A DNA stretch of 41,060 nt, taken from NCBI GenBank assembly GCA_946406555.1, contig CAMJLB010000008.1, forward strand, positions 1 through 41,060. Reading direction: 5' to 3'. Shown here in pieces: positions 26,971 through 35,562 of this stretch (positions within the stretch are counted from its first letter, which is position 1; each line of letters starts with the position of its first letter). Under the pieces are notes generated by a model that saw only the letters and a list, made by a program, of their open reading frames with translations, was not told where the DNA came from and did no database searches. This DNA is from an uncultured Prevotellaceae bacterium. Lineage in GTDB: Bacteria > Bacteroidota > Bacteroidia > Bacteroidales > Bacteroidaceae. The translations under genes and the position numbers were made by a program.

Positions 26971-27702
26971 GTGAGAAAAGCAATTCAACAATATCTGGAA
27001 AAGCACGGCTTTGGGGCGCTACGCCCCAAAGCCGTGCTTTTCGATATGGACGGCGTGCTCTACGACTCAATGCTCAACCATGCCATTGCCTGGCAACGCT
27101 CCATGCAGAAGTTCGGCATCAGTATGACTGCCGCCGATGCCTATGCAACCGAAGGAGCAAGGGGAGTAGACACGATACGAATGATGGTAAAGCAACAGCT
27201 GGGGCGAGATATCAGCGAAGAGGAAGCACAGCGCATGTACGACGAGAAAACCAGGCAATTCCACTTGATGCCCGAGACGCGTATCATGCCGGGCATACCA
27301 GAACTATTGGCTTTGCTGCATGACTATGGCATAGAAATGGGCGTGGTGACAGGAAGTGGACAAAGACCGCTCATCGACCGCCTGCTAAAAGACTTCGGAC
27401 AATATTTGCAAGTAGAGCATATCACCACGGCCTATGACGTGAAGCGGGGCAAGCCAAATCCCGATCCTTATCTCATGGGACTGAAAAAAGCTGGAAACTT
27501 GCGCCCTTGGGAGGCCATCGTGGTGGAAAATGCACCGTTAGGTGTTCGTGCAGGCGTTGCCGCCCGTATCTTTACCATTGCCGTAAATACCGGTCCTCTT
27601 CCCAACGCCTCTTTGCTCGACGAAGGTGCCAATCTGCTTTTCAGCGATATGCTTGGACTTAAGCAGGCCTTCATCGAGAACCGTGATTTACTGCAACTGT
27701 GA
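26971..27702 (+). CDS. HAD-family phosphatase/beta-phosphoglucomutase-like protein
   Basis: A 243-residue HAD subfamily IA protein. Motif I FDMDGVLYDS supplies the nucleophile Asp25 and Asp27. A helical cap follows (NHAIAWQRSMQKFGI), then motif II VVTGSG, the Lys of DVKRGKPNPDPY and motif III VVENAPLGVRAG. Substrate is probably a sugar phosphate, given the relation to beta-phosphoglucomutase and the position after pgi, but this is not decided by sequence. The start is taken as GTG at 26971; no in-frame ATG lies upstream, and starting later would remove the first beta strand. A perfect 20-bp hairpin lies within codons 10-24 (26999-27041). Confidence 0.85.
   Translation: MRKAIQQYLEKHGFGALRPKAVLFDMDGVLYDSMLNHAIAWQRSMQKFGISMTAADAYATEGARGVDTIRMMVKQQLGRDISEEEAQRMYDEKTRQFHLMPETRIMPGIPELLALLHDYGIEMGVVTGSGQRPLIDRLLKDFGQYLQVEHITTAYDVKRGKPNPDPYLMGLKKAGNLRPWEAIVVENAPLGVRAGVAARIFTIAVNTGPLPNASLLDEGANLLFSDMLGLKQAFIENRDLLQL
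26999..27041 (+). repeat. Perfect 20-bp hairpin inside the HAD coding sequence
   Basis: Arms 26999-27018 and 27022-27041 are exact reverse complements around a CTA loop, with a GC-rich core (ACGGCTTTGGGGCG). The right arm ends in TTTT. It encodes residues around KHGFGALRPKAVLF and lies 28 nt after the GTG start. It resembles a terminator or attenuator for transcripts coming from pgi, placed inside the next gene. Confidence 0.92.
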
Positions 27703-27738
27703 AAAAGGCCTTCGAAACAAACTTTCGAAGGCCTTTTT
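27702..27738. terminator. Bidirectional terminator between HAD and helicase genes
   Basis: A perfect 16-bp stem (27702-27717 with 27723-27738) with five A at one end and five T at the other and a 5-nt loop. It begins in the HAD stop codon and serves the convergent minus-strand helicase gene ending at 27769 as well. Confidence 0.93.
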
Positions 27739-27768
27739 CATGAACCGATTATTCTCATATCCCTCCTG

Positions 27769-29598
27769 TCATCGCCTGTCAGGAAATCCCTCTTTCCCTG
27801 TATATGCATTTATCAGAGAAGTACGCGACCATAGCGGAAACTTATGATTATCTTCTTTGGGAATAGTCCAACGGCGATTGACGAAATTCCCCATCGTGTC
27901 GATGATAGTCACACCGGGCAGGTCTTTTGACTCCGTCTTCACGTAGAAATGATTATATCCATACGACAATATTCTCTGAGGGCTATAGTCGCCATCGGCC
28001 GCAGAACCACATTTAGAAATCAGCCAGTCGTTCATCCAGATGATTTTCCTATTGTAGTAAATGTCTCGTTTCTCGGTCGGCTTAATCAAGTCAGGGTGCT
28101 TTCGCAGCACGTAGCCGGCTTTCAGTTTAGTCATCTCGATGCCGCCAATACTTACAAACTCCGGCTTCTCGTGATAGTAATGATTATATCTACTGTCCAA
28201 AAAAATGAGCTTACCGTTAATGTCAAATCCCTTTAGAACGGCCTTGCTTTCCCATTCCAGACTGCCATACATCCGCAGTCCCAGGTCACGCCCCTCCTCG
28301 TCTATGACGGTCACGCGGCTCTTATATACTGGATAGGGATAAGTGCAATAGGCGAAATACCCGTCGTCAGCTCTTCTGACATGTTCAAACTGAGGCTGAT
28401 GAACCATCCTTCCATCTTTTGCGATACCATAGAGACCATTCTTCATAAAGATTTCCAGTCCACGGTGCTCCTCATCCTTCCGTTTAATCTTCACCATGTG
28501 GGTGTCAATCAGTTCTTTCTCTGTGCCATCGCCTCTTACATAGAGCAGGCCCTCACGGCCCATGCCCGCCTTACCGGCCATCTGTCCGGTGAACATCAAT
28601 GGCCAGTTCCAGTCTTCCGTAGGCAGTCCAAACGACTGGTACATGCCTACATGGTCGAGAATCACCACCTTTTCCTTGCCCTCGGCAATGCGCATGCCGC
28701 GCCCCACCTGCTGCAGGTACTTCGAGAGCGACAGCGTAGGACGGGCCAACTGTATAAACTCCACCTCGGGGAAGTCTACCCCCTCTCCAAGTATATCCAC
28801 ATTCACCACCACGTCAATCTGCCCGTCCCTGTACTCCTGTACCAGCCGGTCGCGCTCCGCAGTGGGGGTCTTCGCCTCTATCCAGCAGCAGTTCACCTGC
28901 TGCTTCTGATAGTATTCCGTGATATGGCGCGCATGGTCACGGTCGATGGCATACACGATGCCCTTCTTGCCGTTCACGAACTTGCGATAGGCCCGATACA
29001 GATTCTCTATCGACTCTTCGCAATCCATTACCAGTGCCATCTCCTTCATCTGGTAATCGTCGTCCACGCCGCGTTTCTTCAGTCCGGCCACCTGCTTCAA
29101 GATGGGGTTGTCCGGCTCTGCCGTCACATAGTCGAAGTCGCTAAGCCACCCCATCCGAATAAACTCCTGTATGGTATGGCTTTGCACCATCGTCTGAAAC
29201 AAGTCCAGGAATCCCTCGTTGTTTAGTCGGCACGGAGTTGCCGTCAGCCCTAAGAACTTCGCATCAGGCCACCGCTCCCACAGCATTTTGTAAGTCTTTG
29301 CCAGTGCATGATGCGCCTCGTCGATGATCACTAAAGAAGGATTCATGGATAACTTATGGTCCTTCGTTACCATGCGTGGCAAAGCACAATCTGAGTTTTC
29401 CGCTCTTTCCGTCTGACCTATGTCCCGAGACAGTTTCTGTATACTCTCCACCACGACATGCTCCTTCTCCATGTCAATCCCGAAGGATTTCATCATTCCC
29501 CGTATCTGGTCCAACAGTTCTCGTCGGTGCGCCACAATCAACACACCGCCTAGAGTGTCATTATCGTGCAGAGCAGCAGCGATGTGACGAATGAGTTT
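27769..29598 (-). pseudogene. 5'-truncated SF2 helicase with C-terminal WG-like repeats
   Basis: The longest start-to-stop frame (GTG at 29544) gives 591 residues. The same frame continues upstream for 18 codons (KLIRHIAAALHDNDTLGG), reads as normal helicase sequence, then stops at TAA 29599-29601. Motif Ia (LIVAHRREL), motif II DEAH (75-78), motif III TATP (101-104) and motif VI QQVGRGMR (278-285) are present, but the Walker A loop (motif I) is missing, so ATP hydrolysis is unlikely. The C-terminal 250 residues contain WG-like repeats (YGIAKDGRMVHQPQFEHV). The break coincides with the outer edge of the palindromic element at 29598-29705. Probably a decaying gene, unless the missing part is supplied elsewhere. 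Confidence 0.75.
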
Positions 29599-29705
29599 TT
29601 ATGAAAGAAATCTGAATAACGTGAATAATTTTATTCAGAAATATGAATCATTATTATATCTATTTCTGGCATAATTATTCACATTATTCAGATTTCTTTC
29701 ATAAA
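29598..29705. repeat. Palindromic element, copy 1
   Basis: Arms 29598-29630 and 29673-29705 pair over 33 bp with a single C/T difference. An inner stem CAGAAATA/TATTTCTG (29636-29643/29661-29668) lies in the 42-bp centre. The 27-bp core of the arm (from 29604) shares its pattern, AAAGAAATnnGAATAA followed by GAATAATT, with copy 2 at 39774-39870. No transposase; a short element moved in trans or an RNA hairpin is possible. Confidence 0.88.
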
Positions 29706-29760
29706 CAAAACCAAAAGAGGAGACTGCTTATTGTATATTCAATGCCGTAACGCATCAATA

Positions 29761-30330
29761 TTATTCTTCCTCATCGGCATCGTCTAAGTCGTCCCGTTCG
29801 TCATCGAGAAGCGTGCCTTGCTCTATGGTCAACCCTCCCATGGGGTCTATACTCAGCTCAAGCGGTATGAACTCGTCGTCGGCATCGGGATGGGTAATGA
29901 TCACAGCAAACTCAAGTTTCTTGCCATCAACCTCGTGAAACACGATGTTCTCAAGCACTCCACGGTTACGGAAATCGTCGTTCAGATAGGAAGCAAACGA
30001 TGCCTTCGTAAACGTCTTTTGCATGAACACCGTGCTGTCGCTTCTCGAGATGCGCATGCTGACGCGGTTGTCCACGTATTTCTGCCCAATCTCGTCGGTC
30101 ACCATAGGCAGCGAGTCGGCAGGTTCGCGAGCGATGCACACCACATACTGCCGTCCTTGCCAGGTTATGTCAGTAGAGCGCACGTCGGTACGCATCTTCA
30201 CCGGTGCTTTTGGCTTCTCGGGTTCATACTTCGTCACGATGATATCTTCGCTTTGCTTTTTCTCTTTACAAGCGGTGGCTCCCAGCATCATGACGCCTGC
30301 CACAAAAAAAAGTGATATTGCATATTTCAT
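29761..30330 (-). CDS. DUF4738-type lipoprotein
   Basis: A 189-residue predicted lipoprotein. The start at 30330 gives a signal peptide MKYAISLFFVAGVMMLGATAC with the acylated Cys at 21. The frame is open to 30369, but that lies upstream of the promoter and adds a non-signal segment. The mature part shows TDITWQGRQYVVCIAREPADSLP, VDNRVSMRISRSDSTVFMQKTFTK and an acidic tail (LLDDERDDLDDADEEE), the layout of Bacteroidetes DUF4738 proteins. Function unknown. Followed by the palindromic element 55 bp downstream. Confidence 0.72.
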   Translation of the reverse strand: MKYAISLFFVAGVMMLGATACKEKKQSEDIIVTKYEPEKPKAPVKMRTDVRSTDITWQGRQYVVCIAREPADSLPMVTDEIGQKYVDNRVSMRISRSDSTVFMQKTFTKASFASYLNDDFRNRGVLENIVFHEVDGKKLEFAVIITHPDADDEFIPLELSIDPMGGLTIEQGTLLDDERDDLDDADEEE

Positions 30331-30338
30331 ATTGCATG

Positions 30339-30370
30339 CAAAATTACGAAAAAAGTAGCGACGGGACAAA
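30339..30370 (-). promoter_or_regulatory. Promoter of the DUF4738 gene
   Basis: On the minus strand -33 TTTG (30367-30370), exactly 20 bp, then -7 TAATTTTG (30339-30346). Only 8 nt separate the -7 box from the ATG at 30330, so the leader would be about 5 nt or none. The -33 TTTG is the end of the upstream terminator's T-run. Confidence 0.72.
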
Positions 30371-30399
30371 AAAAATGCCCACTATTTTCATAGCAGGCA
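30368..30399 (-). terminator. Terminator of the DUF4890 gene (minus strand)
   Basis: On the minus strand a 10-bp stem (30390-30399 with 30376-30385, two G-U pairs) closes a GAAA tetraloop and is followed by eight T (30375-30368). It lies about 130 bp after the DUF4890 stop codon. Confidence 0.78.
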
Positions 30400-30530
30400 C
30401 TGAATATCCTGAAATATTCGTCTTTCTTTCCTTATAAACAAATACCCATTAAGGGAATCAGGCACGCTTGCCTTTTTCAAAAACACTATGTTAACCTAAA
30501 TCACTATGAAAAATTTTTTCTTCTTTATAT

Positions 30531-31040
30531 TTATTCGTTTTTGTGTGCTCTCTGTCTATTTCCTTGCATGCGGCGTCCTTGAAACATTTTCTTCTCGTCG
30601 GTCTTGTATTGTTCATACTGCTCTTGTGTAAGAATCTGTTTCAGTTCGGCATCGTAGGCTTCTCTCACCTTGCGGCCGTCTTCCATGCTCCGCATTCTCC
30701 CATCAGGCCGCTGCAAGGAATCTTTTTTCTCGAAAGGCTTCAGGCTGTCTACCTTCTCGTGAGAACGAGCCGTTTGCAGGTCGGCCTTGTTCATTCTGCC
30801 GGGTCTTTGCCCTCTCCCCATCATAGAGCCACCCATTTTGCCCATATAGCGGGTGTTCAGCTCCAGGAGCTTAGCGGCTTGCTCTTCGTTCAGTCCAAGT
30901 CGTTTCACCGTCATGTCGGTGCGTTGCTTCACCATTTCAGTCCGGTCGAACTTTCTTGCTTCTTTTTTCTCTCCGTCCTGTGCCATTGCCACCATGCTCA
31001 TCATGATTGAGGCAACCATGGCCAATACCATCTTTTTCAT
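30531..31040 (-). CDS. Exported DUF4890-type protein (Spy/CpxP-like)
   Basis: A 169-residue protein with signal peptide MKKMVLAMVASIMMSMVAMAQ followed by a Lys/Arg/Met-rich helical body. Two copies of an LTxxQ-like segment are visible: LGLNEEQAAKLLELN and ILTQEQYEQYKTDEKK, the pattern of Spy/CpxP periplasmic chaperones and of DUF4890. The middle (GGSMMGRGQRPGRM) is low complexity. Likely a periplasmic stress chaperone or metal-related protein; function not shown by sequence. Confidence 0.75.
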   Translation of the reverse strand: MKKMVLAMVASIMMSMVAMAQDGEKKEARKFDRTEMVKQRTDMTVKRLGLNEEQAAKLLELNTRYMGKMGGSMMGRGQRPGRMNKADLQTARSHEKVDSLKPFEKKDSLQRPDGRMRSMEDGRKVREAYDAELKQILTQEQYEQYKTDEKKMFQGRRMQGNRQRAHKNE

Positions 31041-31439
31041 ATCTTGTTAAGTTTTTTGATGTTTTACAATATATTTGCTTCTATTTTTAAGTTGCAACTG
31101 ATATTTTGATGCAAATACGCAGAAAAAGTTTAATTGAGTCGTACAAAAAAAATAGTTTTTTTACGCTAAAGTGAAAAAATTGGACAAAAATTATTATTTC
31201 GAATTGTTGAACGAGATTGTTTCTCATTATTGGCTATTTCTTTCTGAGACACGAATTGTCGTAATTGTCCGAATTTTTAATAATATCAAGTAGATGAACA
31301 AAAATAGTTTTATAATTAAACACGAAAGCGTTTATCGACCGTTTTCTGCTCTTCGATGAAACGAAATAAACAATCTGTGAAACAACAGGGCGATGGCAGA
31401 TGAATAATTATTCGTAATTTTGCACGAAAATTATTCAAC
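31041..31439. other. 400-bp divergent AT-rich interval
   Basis: Holds the starts of the DUF4890 gene (minus) and the xylanase gene (plus). A -7 box TAATTTTG (31415-31422, plus) lies 17 bp before the xylanase ATG without a matching -33 TTTG, which fits activator-dependent expression. No clear promoter was found for the minus-strand gene, and no gene or long repeat was seen. Confidence 0.55.
31415..31422 (+). promoter_or_regulatory. -7 box of the GH10 xylanase gene
   Basis: TAATTTTG matches TAnnTTTG. The -33 position (around 31391) reads CGAT, not TTTG, so a regulator may be needed. Confidence 0.5.
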
Positions 31440-33362
31440 ATGCACAAAATGACGAAAAGAAAACTTTACACCACCCTGCTGGCACTGCTTGCCTGTGCCG
31501 GCAACGCCGAGGCCCAGCTGAACAAAAACCCCGACATGTTTCTGGGCAACATCACCACCAGCTACCAGATAGACTATGCCGGTGCGCCGAAATTCTACCA
31601 ACTGTGGGACCAGATCACTCCCGAGAACGAGTCGAAATGGGACCAGATAGAAGGCTGGAGCCGAGGCTCGTACAGCTGGGGCAACTGCGACCGCATCTAC
31701 AACTATGCCAAGACGCATAAGTTCCCCTTCAAGTTTCACACGCTGGTATGGGGCTCGCAATACCCCAAGTGGATGGACAATCTCTCGAAAGAGGAGCAGC
31801 TGAAGGCCATCACCGAGTGGATGGATGCCATCAAGAAGAAATATCCCGACCTGCAGATGATCGACGTGGTCAACGAGGCCGTGGCCGGACATGCCCCCGC
31901 CCCCTACAAAGATGCGCTGGGCGGCGACGGCAAGACCGGTTACGACTGGATCATACGTGCCTTCGAAATGGCGCATGAGCGCTGGCCCAACGCCATCCTC
32001 ATCTACAACGACTACAACACCTTCCAGTGGAACACCGACCAGTTCATCGCCCTGGTGCAGACCATCCGCGACGCCGGTGCGCCCATCGATGCCTACGGTT
32101 GCCAGAGCCACGACCTGAACGGCTGCAGTGCCACCACGCTGAAAAACTCGATGGCAAAGATACAGAACGCGCTGAAGATGCCCATGTACATCACCGAATA
32201 CGACATTGGCACCGACGACGACCAGTACCAGCTGAAGCAATACAAGGAGCAGCTGCCCCTGATGTGGGAGGCCGACTACTGTGCCGGTGTGACCCTGTGG
32301 GGCTATATCTATGGCGAGACATGGGTAGACAACGGCAATTCCGGCATCATCAAGGATGGAAAAGACCGCCCCGCCATGACCTGGCTGCGCGAGTATATGA
32401 AGAGCGAGAAGGCTCTGACCGCCAAGAGCCCCTTCCCCGGCAGGGTGAAGGAGGCATCGCTCTACGTGCGGCCCGAGGCCCTGCGCGTGCCCATAGGTCA
32501 GCCTGCCAGCATAGAGATACGTGCCACGATGCGCACCAAGACCATCGACCACATAGACTTCTACGTGAACAACGTGCTGCGACAGACGCTCACCGAGGCA
32601 CCCTACATGGCCGAATATACCCCTCAGCAAAAGGGTAAATACCTGCTGAAGGCCGTACTCACCGCCACCGACGGCACACGATACGAGCGACTCTCGTCGA
32701 TTACTGCCTACGAAGACCTGGGCGACCGCCGCTTCACCAACCTGGCAGAGCTAAAAAGCGGACAGCCCTTCGCCATCATCAGCGAGGAGCAGGACAAAGC
32801 CTTCTACTGCATCGACAACCAGAACCTGGGCTTCGCCGACTACAACACTGCCTTCGCCGACAATGCCGTGGGCCACTACTATAAACTCGTGAGCCTCTCC
32901 ACCGCCAGCGATGCCAGCATCAGGAACTGCTATCTGCTGCGGCAGCTCACCGTCAACGAGTCGGAATACAGCATCTGGGGAAGCCCCGGCTATCTGAACA
33001 CGCAGCCTGCCGACCAGTCGTGCTGTTTCATCCTCGGGCTGAACAACCAGTACGGGCAGGACATCAAGAACGGTGCCGTATGGGACATTCAGCATGTCGA
33101 GGGTCGTGGCTTCACGCTCAAGAACATAGGCACGGGGCTATACCTGCACGACAATGGCCCGGCAAAGTATGAAGAGCCGGCCTACTTCACCTTCTGCACC
33201 ACCGGCCTGGCAACGGGCATCGCACCCCAGACGGCAACGACAGGCAGCCAACGCCACGACCGCGTATACACCCTCTCGGGCCAGCTCGTGGGCAACACGC
33301 TGCCAAGCAATGCACGACCGGGCATCTACATCGTCAACGGCAAGAAACTGCTCGTAAAATAA
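31440..33362 (+). CDS. GH10 endo-1,4-beta-xylanase with Ig-like domain and sorting-type tail
   Basis: Secreted 640-residue xylanase. A signal peptide (about 1-24) precedes a complete GH10 barrel (about 28-330). FKFHTLVWGSQYPKWM, the acid/base Glu146 in DVVNEA and the nucleophile Glu253 in ITEYDIG are all present. An Ig-like sandwich follows (about 340-430), then a module at about 435-585 with ricin-like features (VWDIQHVEGRGFTLKNIGTGLYL) that may bind carbohydrate. The last 40 residues (RVYTLSGQLVG, PGIYIVNGKKLLVK) look like a type IX secretion C-terminal domain. It is followed 19 bp later by the GH5 gene, with which it forms a two-gene xylan unit. Confidence 0.92.
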   Translation: MHKMTKRKLYTTLLALLACAGNAEAQLNKNPDMFLGNITTSYQIDYAGAPKFYQLWDQITPENESKWDQIEGWSRGSYSWGNCDRIYNYAKTHKFPFKFHTLVWGSQYPKWMDNLSKEEQLKAITEWMDAIKKKYPDLQMIDVVNEAVAGHAPAPYKDALGGDGKTGYDWIIRAFEMAHERWPNAILIYNDYNTFQWNTDQFIALVQTIRDAGAPIDAYGCQSHDLNGCSATTLKNSMAKIQNALKMPMYITEYDIGTDDDQYQLKQYKEQLPLMWEADYCAGVTLWGYIYGETWVDNGNSGIIKDGKDRPAMTWLREYMKSEKALTAKSPFPGRVKEASLYVRPEALRVPIGQPASIEIRATMRTKTIDHIDFYVNNVLRQTLTEAPYMAEYTPQQKGKYLLKAVLTATDGTRYERLSSITAYEDLGDRRFTNLAELKSGQPFAIISEEQDKAFYCIDNQNLGFADYNTAFADNAVGHYYKLVSLSTASDASIRNCYLLRQLTVNESEYSIWGSPGYLNTQPADQSCCFILGLNNQYGQDIKNGAVWDIQHVEGRGFTLKNIGTGLYLHDNGPAKYEEPAYFTFCTTGLATGIAPQTATTGSQRHDRVYTLSGQLVGNTLPSNARPGIYIVNGKKLLVK

Positions 33363-33381
33363 CATATAATTCCATACTGTA

Positions 33382-35463
33382 ATGAAGAAGACATATACCC
33401 TCATTTTACTGTTATGCTCCACCCTCGGCCTATGGGCACAGGGAGTGAAGCCGCTGCCCACGCTCAGCGTGGAAGGCAAATGGCTCGTAGACCGCCACGG
33501 CAACCATGTGGTGCTGCACGGCGTGATGGACACCCCCAGCTGCTGGTTCAACAGCGGGCGCTGGGGCTGGAGCTACGACAACGACGGGCGGCTGCGCTGC
33601 CTGAACTATTTCGAGAAGGTGTTCACTGGTCTTGAAGAGGCCAAGTGCACCGTGTTCCGCCTGCATCTGGAGCCAGCCTGGACCAACGACCCCAACGCCG
33701 GCTACACATACCCCGGGGCGACGGGACAGGCTGCCGACGCCACCGGCGAGGCCGACATCAGGAAGTTCAACCCCTCGAGGCTCACCAGCTTCCTGAAGAC
33801 GCTCTACTTCCCCCTGGCAAAGAAGGCCATGAACCACGGCATGTATGTGGTCGTGCGTCCACCGGGCGTATGTCCCCACGACCTGAAAGTGGGCGACTAC
33901 TATCAGCAATACCTCACCACGGTGTGGGACATCGTCAGCAAGAACGACTCCATACGCAAATATGCCGGACAGATAAGCCTGGAGCTGGCCAACGAGCCGG
34001 TAAACATGAAGAACCGCTACGGACAGACCGATGCCAAGGCGCTGCACGACTATTTCCAGCCCATCGTCGACAAGATACGTGCCAACGGCTTCACCGGCAT
34101 CATCTGGATTCCCGGCACCGGATGGCAGTCGCACTACGAAGACTATGCCAAACACCCCATTCAGGGACAGAACATCGGCTATGCCGTACACGACTATGAG
34201 GGGTGGTACGGCTGCAGCGAGGGCAACGCCAACGCGCAGAACAAAATAAGGCAGTTTCATAGTCAGGTGCCCGTGGTAGACAACTATCCCGTCATCATCA
34301 CCGAGGTGGACTGGAGCCCCAAGAAGCCCGGCACCGGCCACTACAACGAGCATGGCGTGTGGGTGGAGAGCAACTATGGCACCTGGGCCACGGCATCGAC
34401 CTCGAAATGGGGCAAGGCCTTCAAAGCCGTGCTCGACCACTATGGCAACATCTCGATGACGCTTTCCGGCACCGACTGCCTCATCGACGTAGAACAGCTG
34501 CTGAAAGACGGTAGCGTAGTGCCTGCCTTCGGTGGTCTGGAAGAGGCCTGCGGCAAGGCATGCATGGACTGGTATGCCGCCTACTATTACCAAGACTGGC
34601 CTCACGCCGACGACGAGACGTCGAGCGAGAAGTCGCTCACCGTGCAGAGCCTGGCCCTGAAAGGCGACTCACTGGCCATGCTCGTGGGCGAAGCCGTTCA
34701 CCCACAGCTACTGGCCACCTTCATGACGGGCCGCACCGAAGACGTTACCGCACGCGCCACCATCGAGACCGACGGCAGCAGCATCGAACTCGCCGGAACA
34801 CTGCTCAGGGCTGTGCGCGAAGGGCGTTCTACCGTAAAAGCCACCTACACCGACGGTCTGGGCAACAGTGCCGACACGGAATTCTGCGTCGATGCGCGCT
34901 TCTTCCGCTTCGACAGCCGATACGTCACTACCAACATAGGCGGCGCGGCGGGAGTCTACAACGAGAAGAACCACGCCATGAAGCCTGCTGCCGACGGGCA
35001 GATAGGCTGGCAGTACGACATCGATGCCGACATGTCGGACTACCGATACCTGGTGGTCAGGCTGCGCGAACCGCAGACCTGCGATGCACGGCTGAACATC
35101 TATACCGATGCCAACCTGCAACAGGGCTACACCAGCGAGCCCTTCGGCGAACAGACGCTTATCGCCATCGACCTCGGGGCCGCCACCTACACCTCGGGGA
35201 CAGGCAAGGGACAGCCGCTCGACACGAAGCGAGTGCGCACCATAAGCTTCTCGGGCAGCGGCAGCGGGTATATGATCCTAACCGACATCTACCTCACCAA
35301 CAACGACGACTTCTCGCCACACACTGCGGCCATCACACATGCCACGAACTCCAGGCCCACGGCCACAGATGCCATCTTCACCCTAAGCGGACAGAGAGTC
35401 GCGAAAGCGAGTGCAAAAGCAGGCATCTACATCGTCGACGGCCGCAAGCTCCTCATCAAGTGA
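33382..35463 (+). CDS. GH5 glycoside hydrolase with Ig-like and carbohydrate-binding modules
   Basis: Secreted 693-residue enzyme. A signal peptide (1-19, GLWAQ) precedes a GH5 barrel (about 25-400) with acid/base Glu205 in ELANEP and nucleophile Glu308 in IITEVDW. HVVLHGVMDTPSCWF and VVRPPGVCPHDL are typical of the beta-1,4-glycanases of the family. A bacterial Ig-like domain follows (about 415-505), then a jelly-roll module (about 512-645, WQYDIDADMSDYRYLVVRLR) resembling a carbohydrate-binding domain. A tail ends FTLSGQRV, AGIYIVDGRKLLIK. Target glycan inferred as xylan from the GH10 neighbour; cellulose, mannan or mixed-linkage glucan cannot be excluded. Confidence 0.88.
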   Translation: MKKTYTLILLLCSTLGLWAQGVKPLPTLSVEGKWLVDRHGNHVVLHGVMDTPSCWFNSGRWGWSYDNDGRLRCLNYFEKVFTGLEEAKCTVFRLHLEPAWTNDPNAGYTYPGATGQAADATGEADIRKFNPSRLTSFLKTLYFPLAKKAMNHGMYVVVRPPGVCPHDLKVGDYYQQYLTTVWDIVSKNDSIRKYAGQISLELANEPVNMKNRYGQTDAKALHDYFQPIVDKIRANGFTGIIWIPGTGWQSHYEDYAKHPIQGQNIGYAVHDYEGWYGCSEGNANAQNKIRQFHSQVPVVDNYPVIITEVDWSPKKPGTGHYNEHGVWVESNYGTWATASTSKWGKAFKAVLDHYGNISMTLSGTDCLIDVEQLLKDGSVVPAFGGLEEACGKACMDWYAAYYYQDWPHADDETSSEKSLTVQSLALKGDSLAMLVGEAVHPQLLATFMTGRTEDVTARATIETDGSSIELAGTLLRAVREGRSTVKATYTDGLGNSADTEFCVDARFFRFDSRYVTTNIGGAAGVYNEKNHAMKPAADGQIGWQYDIDADMSDYRYLVVRLREPQTCDARLNIYTDANLQQGYTSEPFGEQTLIAIDLGAATYTSGTGKGQPLDTKRVRTISFSGSGSGYMILTDIYLTNNDDFSPHTAAITHATNSRPTATDAIFTLSGQRVAKASAKAGIYIVDGRKLLIK

Positions 35464-35514
35464 GCACATCAAGATTTTTTTTGGTTAATCAACGACGATT
35501 TGTGATTTTATTTG

Positions 35515-35522
35515 TAACTTTG
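35515..35522 (+). promoter_or_regulatory. -7 box upstream of the metallopeptidase gene
   Basis: TAACTTTG, a full match to TAnnTTTG, 40 bp before the ATG at 35563. No TTTG at the 19-21 bp spacing. Confidence 0.5.
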
Positions 35523-35562
35523 CACGCAGAAAACAAAATCAATAACCAACAAAAAAGATCTT

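Noticed and set aside
30331..30369. Start of the DUF4738 lipoprotein at 30369
   Set aside because: The extra 13 residues precede a standard lipoprotein signal and lie on top of the -7 box; a start at 30330 gives a normal signal peptide.
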